From Symbiodinium kawagutii (Eukaryota > Sar > Dinophyceae > Suessiales > Symbiodiniaceae), in contig VSDK01007345.1 of NCBI GenBank assembly GCA_009767595.1, positions 94,921-158,920 of the forward strand: 64,000 bases of DNA, given 5' to 3'. The notes under the pieces are model-generated. The model was not told the origin of the DNA. It saw only the letters and a program-made list of their open reading frames with translations, and searched no databases. Positions 45,475 through 56,622 of this stretch are shown in pieces (positions within the stretch are counted from its first letter, which is position 1; every line of letters starts with the position of its first letter). The position numbers were made by a program, and so were the translations under genes.

Positions 45475-46731
45475 ATGGCGAAAGTCTTGGTAGCATCCTG
45501 GAATTCGCTCAGAGATGGCAAGGAGATCTTGGTCAAGGTGAGGAATTTGAAGGGCAATGAGCTCTGCAGTTTCCAGATGCCAAATGATCCGAATGCAACT
45601 GTCGGAGATCTTGAAGACAGACTTCTGGACCAAAAAGGGCCACTGCAGAACCACTTCTGCAGTCCCATCCTGAATTTTTACGCAGAGACATCAAGGGAGT
45701 TGCGCAGGGACATGCAGATTTGCCAGTTGAGTGAAGAATTTTGCATCCATGAGTCAGCTGCAGGAATTTGGTTGGAAAAGTGTCCTGACACAGGGAAGTT
45801 CTTGGAAGCAATGCGCTACAGCAAATTTCATCCAGCATCGCCAAACTTTGAGATAAATTGGACAGCACAGTTTGTTCCAACAGTTCCCCCTCGCGAGGCT
45901 TTGCGTTTGGTAAAGGAAGTGCTCCATGGGTCCCCAACAGATGCAGAGAGCGAATGCCGCTTCGTCCGAATCTTTGGGAAACTGACAGCAGGGTGGGAGT
46001 CATTCCTATTTTTCCATTCACGCGTGGGGCAGTTTTATGGAGGTCTAGAGCTTTTCAAACACTTCATATGTCAACACTAGGTGGACTTGGCTCGCTTTGT
46101 AGCCACCTCCATGGTCACAACTGACCGACGCCTACCTCCTATCATTGCGCAATTCAGCAGCGATTTCGATGTCTTTGGTCATGACTGGCCTTGGCCCATC
46201 AGCGAGGATCCGGACATGCAGCACTACCTGCAGACATTCGGCCAAATGCATCCGGGTCTGGAATGGCAGTTGTTGTCTCGACTTTTGCGCTTTTGGGAGT
46301 GGGACGTTCCACCCATCGATGAGCAGGAGCCCGAAGAATTTCAGAGACTGCAGGCGGACGAGAGGCTTCAGATGGTTCATGTGCAGCTGCGTCTGTCCTG
46401 CTGCAATGTGGCGGAGGTCCAAGGACCCCTCAACGAGATATGTGCGAAGATTCTGGCCGAGCTTCTCGGCTACGAGCTGAAAGTTCTGAAGTTTGAAAAT
46501 CCCAGCGACTTTGATGCTGCAATCGAAGGCTTTGATCAGGAAAGTGGTGGTGAAATCGAACCTCGGAGATTCCTCCTGCTGGTTAAAAACCTCCCAGCCG
46601 CTTGCAGGGGCAATTTCTGCGGGCCGCACCGAATGATCCTGTGCTACGACCCTGCTATGGAACCTCTGGCAAAAAGACCTCGATACCGACTCACGGTCAA
46701 ATCCCCCGCGCATTGCACAGGGGATTGCTGA
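45475..46731 (+). pseudogene. SL-tagged retrogene with one in-frame stop
   Basis: One frame is open for 418 codons except for a TAG at 46078-46080. The first part begins MAKVLVASWNSLRDGKEI and reads VKVRNLKGNELCSF...TVGDLEDRLLDQ, similar in spacing to the ubiquitin-like N-terminal regions common in dinoflagellate proteins (inference). The second part contains FDVFGHDWPWPISEDPDMQH and VAEVQGPLNEICAKILAELL and ends HCTGDC. Same-frame coding quality before and after the stop shows a single former protein. No introns, sense orientation and the leader remnant upstream indicate a reverse-transcribed mRNA. No poly(A) tract seen. Readthrough or a sequencing error at the stop are alternatives to decay. 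Confidence 0.7.
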
Positions 46732-47409
46732 TTGGAACTGGCTGGGATACGGTCACACATGCCAGGGGAAGTGAACGCCAAGACACGCGATTTTCCAGCA
46801 GTTTCACAGTTGCACCGCGGCAAAACTTTGCCAAGTGTATTTCTTTGATGTGTTTTTGAGATATGACCTTGCTGCATGTGTTTGATATGTTTTTCTTGTT
46901 TTCAGTTGCCAACTAGGACTACTACTTGTGATAGGCCATGTTCAATGCAAACCACTATGATTGTAACTTATGGATGTACATGGATGTCTACTATAGTTGC
47001 AGCTCTATAAGTATATGAATTGCTGAGCATGAGCTACACACGACTGTGGGCCATAGATGGCCATATCGTTGATATTACCAGCCACTAAGTATTGACCACT
47101 GCCACTGTACCATATCGACATTGCTCGCAACACTTGGTGAATAGTGTGCCAGCACAAGCCAAGAGTTGCTTGAGCCATGTTTACTATGAACTTGAGCTAT
47201 CAAGTGTTACCTATAGATTATCATAATGATCGGTAATCACCAACAGCCAACCAACATTTCCATATTTGTACGTTAAGCCAGATCACTCCGACCAATCATA
47301 GCCATTCAGTATCCAGTAACCAACCATAAACTAACCACCAGTGAACCAATACTGAGCCACTAAAAACCACCGTTGCGTTGGGTTCAGTCGTTGCCTTGGC
47401 ACGCAACAG
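46732..47409. other. Retrogene 3' flank and AC-rich intron end
   Basis: 46732-46920 may be the copied 3' UTR. 47220-47380 is AC-rich (AACCATAAACTAACCACCAG) leading into the next exon. Confidence 0.45.
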
Positions 47410-47473
47410 GAGCACATTTTGAAGGCATTGGAGCTGGAGCCAGAGAATCCGGCCTACTTGGTGACCCGGCAGG
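47410..47473 (+). CDS. TPR helix exon
   Basis: After ACGCAACAG the frame reads EHILKALELEPENPAYLVTR, the typical second helix of a TPR with its L-E-P-x-N-P-x-Y-x turn. Donor is GTGACC at 47461 or GTGGGA at 47474. Confidence 0.7.
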
Positions 47474-47857
47474 GTGGGATGAGGATGTGTGAGACACCCC
47501 GGCGACATCGGCAACAAGCAGGTGAATTGCTGCTTGATGGTCAACAATCATGGTAAATAGTGATTTATAATTTGTTGAACATGGTCAATGATGGCAAATA
47601 GCGGCGGCTCATGGCCAAAAAATGATGAAAAGAACGGATTTTTAAAAACTGTTCACAGCTTCTCCTGAGTGGCTAATGATGGCTACGTAAAGGTTAGTCT
47701 GGCAATTCAGTGACAATGACGGCCAACGAAAGTTAGCTGATGGTGAATCATGGTAACGATGGGATAGTTGCTCACCACCAATAATGGTCAAATGATATGG
47801 TAGACAACTGCTTGTGAGGGTGAACAGCGCTCAGCAGTTGGGAATCGATGATGAATT
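47474..47857. other. Intron, TG-rich
   Basis: GGTCAATGATGGCAAATAGC-like sequence throughout; no exon. Confidence 0.55.
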
Positions 47858-48300
47858 TTGTGGTTGACAGTGGCAGAAAAAATCTTTTCCTGGCGGTTTG
47901 TCCAATATGAACAGCTAGTGCTTGGCGAATCCCCTTTCATCAACCCCCTGGAACTTTCGGAACACCAGAGGCTGATGCCGGTGCCAGGGAGCAAGGTCTG
48001 GTTGAGGTCCCCTGGACCGCTGCCTACCAGTGGTGGGGGCCATGACTGCTTCATGACGCGGCTAATGCTGCTGCTTCACCACGTGTTGCACCACGGATTT
48101 GCCAGTGCTAAGTTTGGACATCTGCTGATTGTTCAGCTGGCCTCCCGTGGTTCCCAGGTCGCACTTTTGGGGGATCCCATGGACTCAGAAACCCTGAGCA
48201 TAGTTGGTAACTGCTGGCAAGGACCCACCACGATTCACCATCACTCGATGATATGCAGTTTCCTGATCCCCATCCAGCTGGTCCCACCGCAATTTGCTTT
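47858..48300 (+). CDS. Long exon candidate, unknown domain
   Basis: A frame open for about 170 codons reads EKIFSWRFVQYEQLVLGESP, then FINPLELSEHQRLMPVPGSK, then GFASAKFGHLLIVQLASRGS. It is the longest uninterrupted exon-like stretch in this part. The exon edges were not fixed and the last third is less convincing. Family not recognised. Confidence 0.5.
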
Positions 48301-48665
48301 GTTTTCCCAGAGTTTAGGGTGTATAGTTATTACTATTTATTCCAGTGATCAGCTTCTACAATCAGCTTAAAGAATCGTACAGTTCTTACTAGTCATCACT
48401 AGTTATTCCGGTGATCAGCTTTTACTATCCGCCATTCTCCAGATTGGTCCGATGGATTATCAGCACTTCTCCGCAAGCCACTGTTTTCCTGACAACATGG
48501 ATGAAAAAGAAAAATAAGACAACCTTGCTGGATAATCAGTTATATCAACTGATAATCAGTTATAACCTTGCTGGATAATCAGTTTCAACAAGGTTGTAAC
48601 TGGATAACGGTTGTAACTGGATAGCTTATTGTTGGCAGTCACACCCCCGGTAGTCTACGCCCCAG
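48301..48665. other. Intron with short tandem repeats
   Basis: Direct repeats of CTTGCTGGATAATCAGTT (48520-48585) and AACTGGATA. No exon. Confidence 0.5.
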
Positions 48666-48709
48666 GAGATCAAAGCCTCCATGCGGTCACGGAGCGGATC
48701 GGCAAGCCG
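48666..48709 (+). CDS. Short exon with strong splice signals
   Basis: After GCCCCAG the frame reads EIKASMRSRSGSAS, followed by GTGTGAGT at 48710. Only 44 bp. Confidence 0.5.
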
Positions 48710-48769
48710 GTGTGAGTCGTTGCGACTTCCGGGCCTCGAGGTTTAAGGAGAGACCACCACGGACATATG

Positions 48770-48867
48770 GTGGTTTCTCAAAATAGGGGGCCCCAAAAAT
48801 AGGTGGTCTATTACTATAAATGGTTAATAATGGATGATTTGGGGGTACCCCTATTTTGAGAAACCAC
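48770..48867. mobile_element. Family B element with 9-bp target-site duplication (copy 3)
   Basis: GTGGTTTCTCAAAATAGGGG at the left and CCCCTATTTTGAGAAACCAC at the right are perfect inverted repeats of 20 bp (98-bp element). GGACATATG precedes it (48761-48769) and directly follows it (48868-48876). Confidence 0.9.
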
Positions 48868-48876
48868 GGACATATG

Positions 48877-49559
48877 AAAATGTAGTGGTAAAGAAATGCA
48901 AAGAAATGTAGTCTGATGGTAGGAAATGTGCTTGTGCTTGCATGTATGTACTGTAATGCAATCTATATAATGTCATGCGATGTGACAGGAAGCAATGTGA
49001 TGTAATGTGATGTAATGTGATGTGATGTCTGTATAATATTTACATGCAAGAATTGACATAGAAGAACTCATTATTTTCGAATGGTGGTCATGTTCCATTC
49101 GCTAAAACCGAGGGGCTCGCATTAGGAAGATCAGTGGTGCGGATGTGCCAAGGACGGACAGTGGACAGTGGTCACAATTGAGGTGAACTGATGTGGCTAT
49201 GGGTCAATGTTAACCAGCCAATGGTGGATGAGAACTAACAACCTAAAGGGAAAACAACCCGGGATACAAGGTGAACTGACCCACTGCCATGTTGGGAGTT
49301 GAAGATTGGTGATTTGTGGAGTTCAGCCCGCCACGAATTACTTGCGGTGGAGGGAGCTAATGCGCCAGGGGTATAGCCCTTCAAAGAGGGAGCCAGTTGG
49401 AGCTACCAAGGGCCCAACCAAATGGTACAGTACATTCTGGAGTCAATAGCCGCAAATCACCAACAATATCAAGCTTAATCAGCTCAACCCCCACTCCAAG
49501 TTGCGAGAAGTTCATTCAATACATTCATAGGCACGAATATGGGAGGAAGAATTGAGGTT
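48877..49559. other. Intron
   Basis: GTAATGTGATGT repeats at 48970-49030; otherwise unremarkable. No firm exon. Confidence 0.4.
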
Positions 49560-49770
49560 GAAGTGATTTGCTTCAGACGATGTTCCTACATCCCCTGCCT
49601 GTGGGATACCCGTTTTGGGGGCGTATCTCACCTTGTGCGGCGCAGCCATTTTCGATCGACACCTACGGTTTCAAACCACCAAAATTGCACATCCACATCC
49701 TGCGCCAAGAATGCCAGAAGGGTCTTTCTTGGTCAGTTTTGCTGTGGGCATCACGTTCTATGGGATTCTG
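49560..49770 (+). CDS. Exon candidate
   Basis: Frame reads LLQTMFLHPLPVGYPFWGRI then GFKPPKLHIHILRQECQKGL, ending SRSMGF before TGA at about 49771. Could be terminal or be spliced earlier; splice sites not fixed. Confidence 0.4.
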
Positions 49771-50469
49771 AGCTTGCAGGCTTCCTGATTTTTCATGTGT
49801 CTGCTATGAAGTTTCTACATAGCACCTGCAATGAGGACAGGAACCTGTGATGCCCATGGCTGCGAGTGAACAGCAGGAAGAGCAGAGTTGAGAAGGAGAG
49901 TTTCGGCTATGGTGACATTTGAGTACTTTGGGAAATGATCACTGCAATTTATTACCAATGGTTAAGGAGTTAATACTCCGGTGATCCTTAATGACCATTT
50001 GACAACAATTAAGGAGTTTTTCACCATAATTGGTCGGTCATCGCTTTTGTGTGCTACCCTCTGATATGGAAGTACCTTAATTAATGTGATTGATGCTTCA
50101 GCGATGGCCGTGGTTGTTGATTGCAACGTAGTTATGATGTGTGTTAGGTAGCTGGTAGCTAGTCAACTAGTCGGTGATCGAGTGATTTTTCGAGAACCTG
50201 AGCCCAGTTGGTTCATCTTTCACTGCATCCAACGCATTCACCACCACCAGGATGGCAGAACCATATACTTGATGGCCATCCAACACTACCGAATATGACC
50301 CACCAACAATATGGCTAAGAATGGTCAACCATCATGAAAAATGATTGATTTCCTTGTAGCTTGGAGGTCACAAGAAATCACTCCCATGGATAAACCACAT
50401 GACAACATATGATGCGTGGCTAAAGTGTTGTTAGTGGCTGAGATTGGCGGTAAAAATGGGCAGTTGAAG
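49771..50469. other. Intron or spacer
   Basis: No exon recognised. CTCCGGTGATCC/ATTAAGGAGTT short repeats near 49960-50015. Confidence 0.35.
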
Positions 50470-50600
50470 AGGCTTTGGCTTCCTGCGGGCAAGGGCCGAG
50501 TGGAATCCGCACTGCAGCAGTGCAGCTCAACGAAGCGCAATCGCGTTGTTGGCCAAAAGCAGCGATGGCGGCGTGTTGTCGAACCTTTGTAGTCCATAAA
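50470..50600 (+). CDS. Exon candidate, frame uncertain
   Basis: GC-rich patch. The frame AAQRSAIALLAKSSDGGVLS looks most protein-like; another (ALQQCSSTKRNRVVG) is also open. Confidence 0.35.
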
Positions 50601-51120
50601 ATGAACACACAGAGAGACGAGCTATGTTCGCAACTGCCCAATTTTCATGTGATCTTTGGATGCCCTAGCCACTGTGATAAGGAAATATTGCACACCTGAG
50701 TGCCAACGAGCTCATTGGCGAGTGCCATCCTCAGCTTCCTGATTTCTCGAACACTGCCAAGTGCTGAGTGAGAATTGAAACACCCAAATAGCAGCGGGCC
50801 TGTCTTCAGTACAAAGGCCCCAGGTGGCTGAATGATGGTTGACAAGTCCAAATATTGCTAGATCAAAACCGTTGGTACCGATTGGCCATGAAGAACTGAC
50901 TTGATCATGGCTCGCCACAAAAGTGGCACGTCTTAGCTGGTGACAACTCATTCAAAACATGCTGCAGGCAGCTGGTTGAATCCATCCATCCAATACCAGG
51001 GGTCCAGCAGATGCCTTGGATGGCCTGTCCATTGCTCAGGTGCACAAAGTGAAGGTCTCAGATGGGTCACAGTAGCATTGCAGCGAGGCTTGCGCGAGTT
51101 TTTTTTTCAAAACATTTGGG
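50601..51120. other. Intron
   Basis: Less repetitive than average. No firm exon. Confidence 0.35.
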
Positions 51121-51280
51121 GAATAAAGGGCCATGATGTTTGTGATGGATAATGATGAGGAGGAAGAGGAGGAGGAGGAGGAGATCAGCAGAAGGAGGAC
51201 GAGGGTTATTGACGAAGAATCGGCTGAAGAATCGGCTGAGAACGACTGTCGGGACAACAACTGCGACGAAGGAACACCAA

Positions 51281-51312
<32 letters not shown>

Positions 51313-51480
51313 GCCATGGACAAGGATCAAAACGTCCCGTAGAAGCAGGACGCAGAGGAGAAGAAGGATGACGACGACGACCATGACGAGGACAAGGATA
51401 AAGATGAAGACAACAAGGAGAACGAGGAAGCAGGAGGAGGACAACGAAGATGGCCACAAAAGGGGATGTCAAGGCTAATG
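51121..51480. repeat. Purine-rich and CAG microsatellite region
   Basis: GAG/GAA repeat at 51154-51188, CAG repeat at 51283-51316, then GAC/GAG-rich sequence to about 51450. Long open frames on both strands here are low-complexity and not called as genes. Confidence 0.7.
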
Positions 51481-51559
51481 CTGCTCCAAGTGGTGGTAGT
51501 ATGTGATGGTGTTGATGGTGATAGTCGGAGGAAGAGGGCCACGTTTTTCCAGTCCATGT

Positions 51560-51715
51560 CAGGCTCAGCCCAGACGACAAGCGCTGAGGCCGTTTGTGGT
51601 CTTGCACCTCTGGAGCATCCGTCGCTCTCCTATGCTGGCAATGCGGCAGGCACGCTACACTCAGAAACAGCTTGCTTCTGAACACCTGAGCCAGCAAACC
51701 GCCTGGGCACCGATG
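51560..51715 (+). CDS. Helical exon candidate
   Basis: Frame reads RPFVVLHLWSIRRSPMLAMR then QARYTQKQLASEHLSQQTAW. The second half has coiled-coil character. Edges not fixed. Confidence 0.45.
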
Positions 51716-52206
51716 CGTTTGGTGAAACAGAAGGTGACATCTATGATGGATGACTATTTATGTGGTGAAATAGAAAGGTGACATCTCAGATTGCTGGTTG
51801 TCACTGCTAACTTCCCCGACATTTCAGATTGCTGGCTTCCCAATTGCCAACAAGGTGGGCCCCCCTAGTTATAAGTTGGTTCAGATTCGCCATTCAGCAA
51901 GCTGGCTATATCTACCATAACTATAGTAGTTAATTACCCTAGTTGTGAGCCAACAAATCGCTAACGTTTCGGGGGCCTACCTTGAACCTGTGGCTGTCGC
52001 TCAGTCGAACTCAGCTGGGGATCGCGATAGAGGGCTGGAGGTGACCAAGGAAACTAAGAACTGCAGCTGGTGAAGTACCAGCAATGACCAGTTGGTGGTT
52101 TCAAACCCATTTTTTCCCTGGTAATTGATGGTTAATAACTACAGGGGATAGTGAGTAACAATAGTGGTGAAACAACTATCTGGCTGGTGGTTTCAAACCC
52201 ATTTGG

Positions 52207-52306
52207 GGGTTTCTCAAGCCATAGGGAGCCCCAAAAATGGATGGTTTATTGCTATAAATGGCTAATAGTGGATGATTTTGGGGGTCCCCTATTTTGAGAA
52301 ACCACC
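52207..52306. mobile_element. Family B element (copy 4), inside a family A copy
   Basis: GGGTTTCTCAAGCCATAGGG to CCCCTATTTTGAGAAACCACC. Preceded by a family A left end (CTGGCTGGTGGTTTCAAAC at 52181) and followed by family A interior (TATTAACAAATAACAACTGG). Confidence 0.75.
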
Positions 52307-52421
52307 TATTAACAAATAACAACTGGTTGGTTGACTATGGTAATTATTAACAATCAAACAACTGGTTAACAGAACCACAATTCAACATTTTTTCCCTGGT
52401 GATCATCTGGTAGTTGATTAT

Positions 52422-52519
52422 CTGGTTGGTGGTTTGATTGACATTTTATTTTCCCTAGTAGTTATTAACAAGTGGTTGGTTTACTCATATTCTCCATAGG
52501 AGTTGGAACACCAACCAGA
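52422..52519. mobile_element. Family A element (copy 5)
   Basis: CTGGTTGGTGGTTTGATTGA to GTTGGAACACCAACCAG, with the shared TTTTCCCTAGTAGTTATTAA interior. Confidence 0.75.
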
Positions 52520-52589
52520 TGACTTGAGTCCAAGCACTATTGATTCTGTGCATGGAAGATGGTGCCAACCCCTGATGCGTTTCAGCTAC

Positions 52590-52760
52590 GGATAATTTGT
52601 TCAACCTCCACCTGCCAGGTGGTGCGACCAAATCGCAACTGCACTTGCCTTTGGGTTTGGCACCCGGGGCCATGGAGGGCGGTCTGCTGAAGCGCTGTTG
52701 GTTTGGGAGCGGTGACCTGAGCCGCCGTGCCAGGAGCTTCCAGGAGGGTTCCAAGCAAAT
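52590..52760 (+). CDS. Exon candidate
   Basis: Frame reads FNLHLPGGATKSQLHLPLGL then GAMEGGLLKRCWFGSGDLSR and RARSFQEGSKQMLV. GC-rich and open; donor may be GTGGTT or GTTCCAAG. Unknown function. Confidence 0.45.
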
Positions 52761-53394
52761 GCTGGTGGTTGTTGGTAGATGGTGTAGTGTTTTTGGTGCA
52801 CATGTGATATTGGCACACTTGATTTCATTGCGAGTTGGTACACTGGTGAGCTGGATTTGTTACCTGGATAGGCCTTTTTTGTACATGTGTTGTCTTCACT
52901 CAACCTCCAGCATATAGATATAGTGAAATAGTGCTAAGCCACGCAAAATTGTAGCTGATTTTTTGTGGAGCTTCAAGCCCCATCCTGTTTTGATTGACTG
53001 CAGTCATACTTAAAAACAAATTTGGAATATTTAGCGATAACCGCTTACTCTACTACCATCATGAGAAGCCGTCATTAGCATTGGCCATGGTCGACAACAT
53101 GTTTCGTAGCACTAGCCACTTACGACCAAAAGTCCAGCAACCCCATGACTGACCACCAAAGACCATTAATCATCATGAATCACCGTAAGAACATCACAAA
53201 TCATCATGATTAACCATTATGAAGCCAGCCTTAAGAAGCAATTAACCACCAGTAACCGTTGTTGGTTATCATTTCCTGTTATTCACCAGGATTACCCACA
53301 ATAAACCATCCTTCACCACTCTAAAACCACTATTGACCATCATGAAGCCATCTCCTGTCATCGGTGCTGAGGTCCTGGTCTGAAGTCCCTGCAG
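52761..53394. other. Intron: mixed then AC-rich
   Basis: 53040-53350 is AC-rich (GACCATTAATCATCATGAAT) before the next exon. No exon seen. Confidence 0.55.
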
Positions 53395-53470
53395 GCCTTG
53401 TCGTTGCTTGGCAGCACCACAGGGGAGGCCAGGAGCCGTTGCTGGTCACTGGGCGCCGAGGCAGCAGATG
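53395..53470 (+). CDS. Exon
   Basis: After CCCTGCAG the frame reads ALSLLGSTTGEARSRCWSLG then AEAAD, with GT donor at 53471. GC-rich third positions. Confidence 0.55.
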
Positions 53471-53538
53471 GTTGCAGAGGATCATTGGGAACAACAGGCG
53501 ACGTGGGAATGGTCTGCTGTGGAGATCCATGGTTACAA

Positions 53539-53646
53539 TTCCCTACCCTTCCAGTTACCATGAAATCGTAGGTAACCAACCCCAAACAACGAGCTGGTAG
53601 AAACCAGCTGGTTACCTGTTATAATGGTAACTGGAAGCCTAGGGAT
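53539..53646. mobile_element. Family C palindromic element (copy 1)
   Basis: CCCTACCCTTCCAGTTACCA at the left and TGGTAACTGGAAGCCTAGGG at the right; the centre contains GCTGGTAGAAACCAGC. ATT flanks both ends. It is the reverse complement of the copy at 59508-59618. Confidence 0.85.
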
Positions 53647-53729
53647 TGTTGATCAAGCCACCAAGAATCTTGGGTCACTAGTGATCCTGAAAACCTTGGC
53701 TGAATTTGATTCGTGGTGAGAGTTCTCAC

Positions 53730-53820
53730 CTGCTTGGTGGTTTTTGACATTTTTCATCTTCCCTACTATTAACAAATGGTTGGTTGGTTGACGCGTTGGG
53801 GGTTGGAACCACCGACCAGT
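53730..53820. mobile_element. Family A element (copy 6)
   Basis: CTGCTTGGTGGTTTTTGACA to GTTGGAACCACCGACCAG with the TTCCCTACTATTAACAAATG interior. Confidence 0.65.
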
Positions 53821-55192
53821 TGAGCCCATGAGCGGTGATTCACTATGATCACGGATTGATGTTCTGTGGCAATACTGCGTTAATTCTATCTCTCTCTCTC
53901 GCTCGCTCGCTCGCTCGCTTGCTTCTTCTCTTTGAGGTCCTTTTTTGTTCCTTTGCCGGTTAGTGTGCTGTTGGCTACTGTTTAGCAGTATCATCATATC
54001 GATCAATTCAACAATTTCAATCTATTTGTTCTAATCAACTGCTTGATGGTCATTCAGGAGTGATAGTTGGGCATTAGCACTTAATTAACCATAATTCTCA
54101 CTGGCTTTTGGTGATCCAAGAATCTTGATATCCATAAAACCATCAATCATTAACTGGTTGGTGGTTCCAAACATCTTTTGCTTTCCATGGTGATCATTAG
54201 CAGATGGTTGGTGGCCTAATATTCCGCAAAGGGCTTGAAACCACCAACCAGTTAATCATTAGCCATCAACATTCCATTCAGCCGTGCTACTCATTAAGAA
54301 TGCTGGTTCTTGGAGCGGTGAAGGGATCGGTCCTGAATGGTTTTCCACCGTTCTTGTCATTGATAAACAGCTATGCGTGAATCATGAACCATTTGTCATT
54401 AAGTATTGACCCACTTGACCATTCATCCTTATGGAATCACCATTGTTAATGATTGCTTAGACATTGAAACCGTCAATCACTAATAATGAATTCATTTCTC
54501 ATTAGCCATTAAAAGGTTAGCCATTAGTTATTAACATTGTTAACCGGCTAATCACCATTGCTTGGGTCATTGCTGTTCTCATTAAACCATGGGCTTTTGC
54601 CATTTGAATTTAAACCACGAAGAAGCACGTATGTCGACCATTTGGTTTGCACCACTCCTTGTTTATAACCACGGGTTTCTCCAATCCACTGATCCATTCT
54701 AAAGACATCTAAAGACCATTAGTCCATGCTTATGGAATCACCAATAGTCCCATGGTTATCCATGGGTTTCTCCCATGTCTTGTTAATCACCATTCTTAAT
54801 CCCGAAAATTGTTTTAAAGCAAGAAAATAAAACATGGTTCATTGGTGAATCACACGGTTTTAACATGTTAAACACCATGATAACCACCATGTTAATCACC
54901 ATTGTTAATCACTAGTCAGTTGGGTTTTAGCTAAACACCATTGCCAATCACCCTTCATCCAATGGTTCACCATGAACCATTGGTCATTCAACCATTGTTA
55001 ACCATTCTTCTTCTCCATCGCCCTCTCAACAGTTTAGCCGTTAGCTAGTTGTGAAAACCATGGGTTTCTCCCAGTTTTTCCGATCCCTTCACCACCCAAC
55101 CCCCCAGCAACCGTGGTTAATCACCAAATCACCATGGCAATCACCATGTTAAAACCATGTTTCTCCCATGCCGATCCCTCCACCCTGCGCAG
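53821..55192. other. Intron: mixed then strongly AC-rich
   Basis: CTCTCGCTCG microsatellite at 53890-53925; a family A copy at 54153-54253; then AC-rich sequence (CACCATTGTTAATCACC) to the next exon. No exon seen. Confidence 0.6.
54153..54253. mobile_element. Family A element with 8-bp target-site duplication (copy 7)
   Basis: ACTGGTTGGTGGTTCCAAAC to TTGAAACCACCAACCAGTT. AATCATTA lies immediately before (54145-54152) and immediately after (54254-54261). Confidence 0.85.
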
Positions 55193-55308
55193 GCCCAGCC
55201 GGGTGCAGCCTCAGAGGCTGCGCGGAAGTTGCCAAAGCTCCATGCCATGGTGCTGGCGGAGGCATGTCACTGGTGGAACCTGGAAGCCATGGGGATTTCG
55301 GGGTCGAA
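55193..55308 (+). CDS. Helical exon
   Basis: After CCTGCGCAG the frame reads AQPGAASEAARKLPKLHAMV then LAEACHWWNLEAMG, with candidate donors GTGGAA at 55272 and GTCATG at 55309. Amphipathic and GC-rich. Confidence 0.6.
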
Positions 55309-56188
55309 GTCATGGTGAACGGCTGGGATTTCCTAGGATTTTCCCGAAATTTCCCGGGGGTTGCCTCCAAAAAGTGGGGGAGTCCCCCTCCAGGTTGGGA
55401 ACATGCCATGGGAATGTGCAGGGATTGGAACTGGGAAACATTCACCATGCTTAGTTCGAGGTTCGTTCAGCTATCCGAATGCAACTCGCTATGGTGAACG
55501 AACGCTGCACATCCAAGGGATCAGTGGTGAGCCCCAGTGATCATGGACCCATGGTGTTCATGGCGGCACCCGTACTTTGCATGGTAGGACATAAACGGGT
55601 GATTGCCAGGAAATATTCGTGTTCATGGCAGCACTCATTTATCACCAGTTGCTGAGTCTTTAGTTTTACCGATTTTCCTGGTTTATCACACTAGAAGCTA
55701 AGTAACTCAAGATAAATGGTAGATAGAACCAATGGTTTTCCTGCTGCAATTGTATAATTCATGGGTTGTCCTGGCATAACTCCTGGTTTTGCCTGGTATT
55801 GGCCAATGATTGCCCTGGCGTCACCAACAGTGTTGTGTAATCCATTGACTTTTGGCGAGTTTACGTGGGCTTACTATATATAATATGTGAGAATCATTCC
55901 ATGTGGTGAAAACGCTTCATTGATGAGGGGTGCCTAGCATCTTTCAAAAGTTATGGATGCAGCCTCATTTACCCAATGGCACACATGGCGAGATGAAAAC
56001 AAGGATGATTGGGCCGTCACCAATATTTTTCGTAGACCATGAAATTTTATTTTATTTTTTTTTTGAAAATGGGTTTACACTCAGTGCTATAAGGTTACCC
56101 CACCATAGCTTTAGTGGCACGGGTGCGACCATCGATTTTACCCAGGAATCGCAGCTCCCCACATCGCGGGTTGGATCTCCCTCGGCAG
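55309..56188. other. Intron
   Basis: TTTCCTAGGATTTTCCCG/TTTCCCGGGGG short inverted motifs near 55325-55365; otherwise mixed. No firm exon. Confidence 0.4.
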
Positions 56189-56253
56189 GTGGCAGATCAG
56201 GAAGATCTGTTACGACTGGCAAGCACCTTATCATCCATCAGGCGCCGGGCTGC
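56189..56253 (+). CDS. Helical exon
   Basis: After CTCGGCAG the frame reads VADQEDLLRLASTLSSIRRR then AA, with a GTGGGG donor at 56254. Typical short helical exon of this region. Confidence 0.6.
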
Positions 56254-56326
56254 GTGGGGGATGAAACATGGCCATGGTGTACCAAATGCTGTGCCATGAC
56301 CATGGTATGCTAAATGGATCTAAATG

Positions 56327-56426
56327 GTGGTTTCTTCAAATAGGGAGCCCAAAAATGCTTGGTTCAGTACTATAATTGGTTAATGAACTGGATGATTGGG
56401 GGGGGTCCCCTATTTTGAGAAACCAT
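56327..56426. mobile_element. Family B element (copy 5)
   Basis: GTGGTTTCTTCAAATAGGGA to CCCCTATTTTGAGAAACCAT; imperfect flanking repeat (TAAATG versus CAAATG). Confidence 0.75.
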
Positions 56427-56529
56427 CAAATGGTTTGAAAACAGATTCTGGATACGTCCCGCAAATCTGCCGCTGGCTTGGCAGATCCATATCAGTATTT
56501 GATGGTCACTGACCCTAGGGCAGTCATCA

Positions 56530-56622
56530 TGGCTAACCACCTTAAAATGGATGCTTTCCCAGGTTTTTCCTGATAAAATAGTGGATTTCACAGCCAGCCA
56601 TGTTCGTCTACCAGAGGGTAAC
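56530..56622. mobile_element. Family D dispersed repeat (copy 2)
   Basis: Shares CAGCCAGCCATGTT and TACCAGAGGG with 41147-41256, and a similar CCCAGGTTTTTCC block. Confidence 0.45.

Larger units (their letters stand above)
51716..52589. other. Intron with nested elements
   Basis: Contains a family A left end at about 52094, a family A copy split by a family B copy (52181-52340), and another family A copy (52422-52519). A small exon-like patch near 51985-52035 (AVAQSNSAGDRDRGLEVT). Confidence 0.55.

Noticed and set aside
51036..51697. Overlapping ORFs rich in Ser, Leu, Glu or Arg on both strands
   Set aside because: Low-complexity translations of GAG/CAG/GAC microsatellites; no consistent coding frame.
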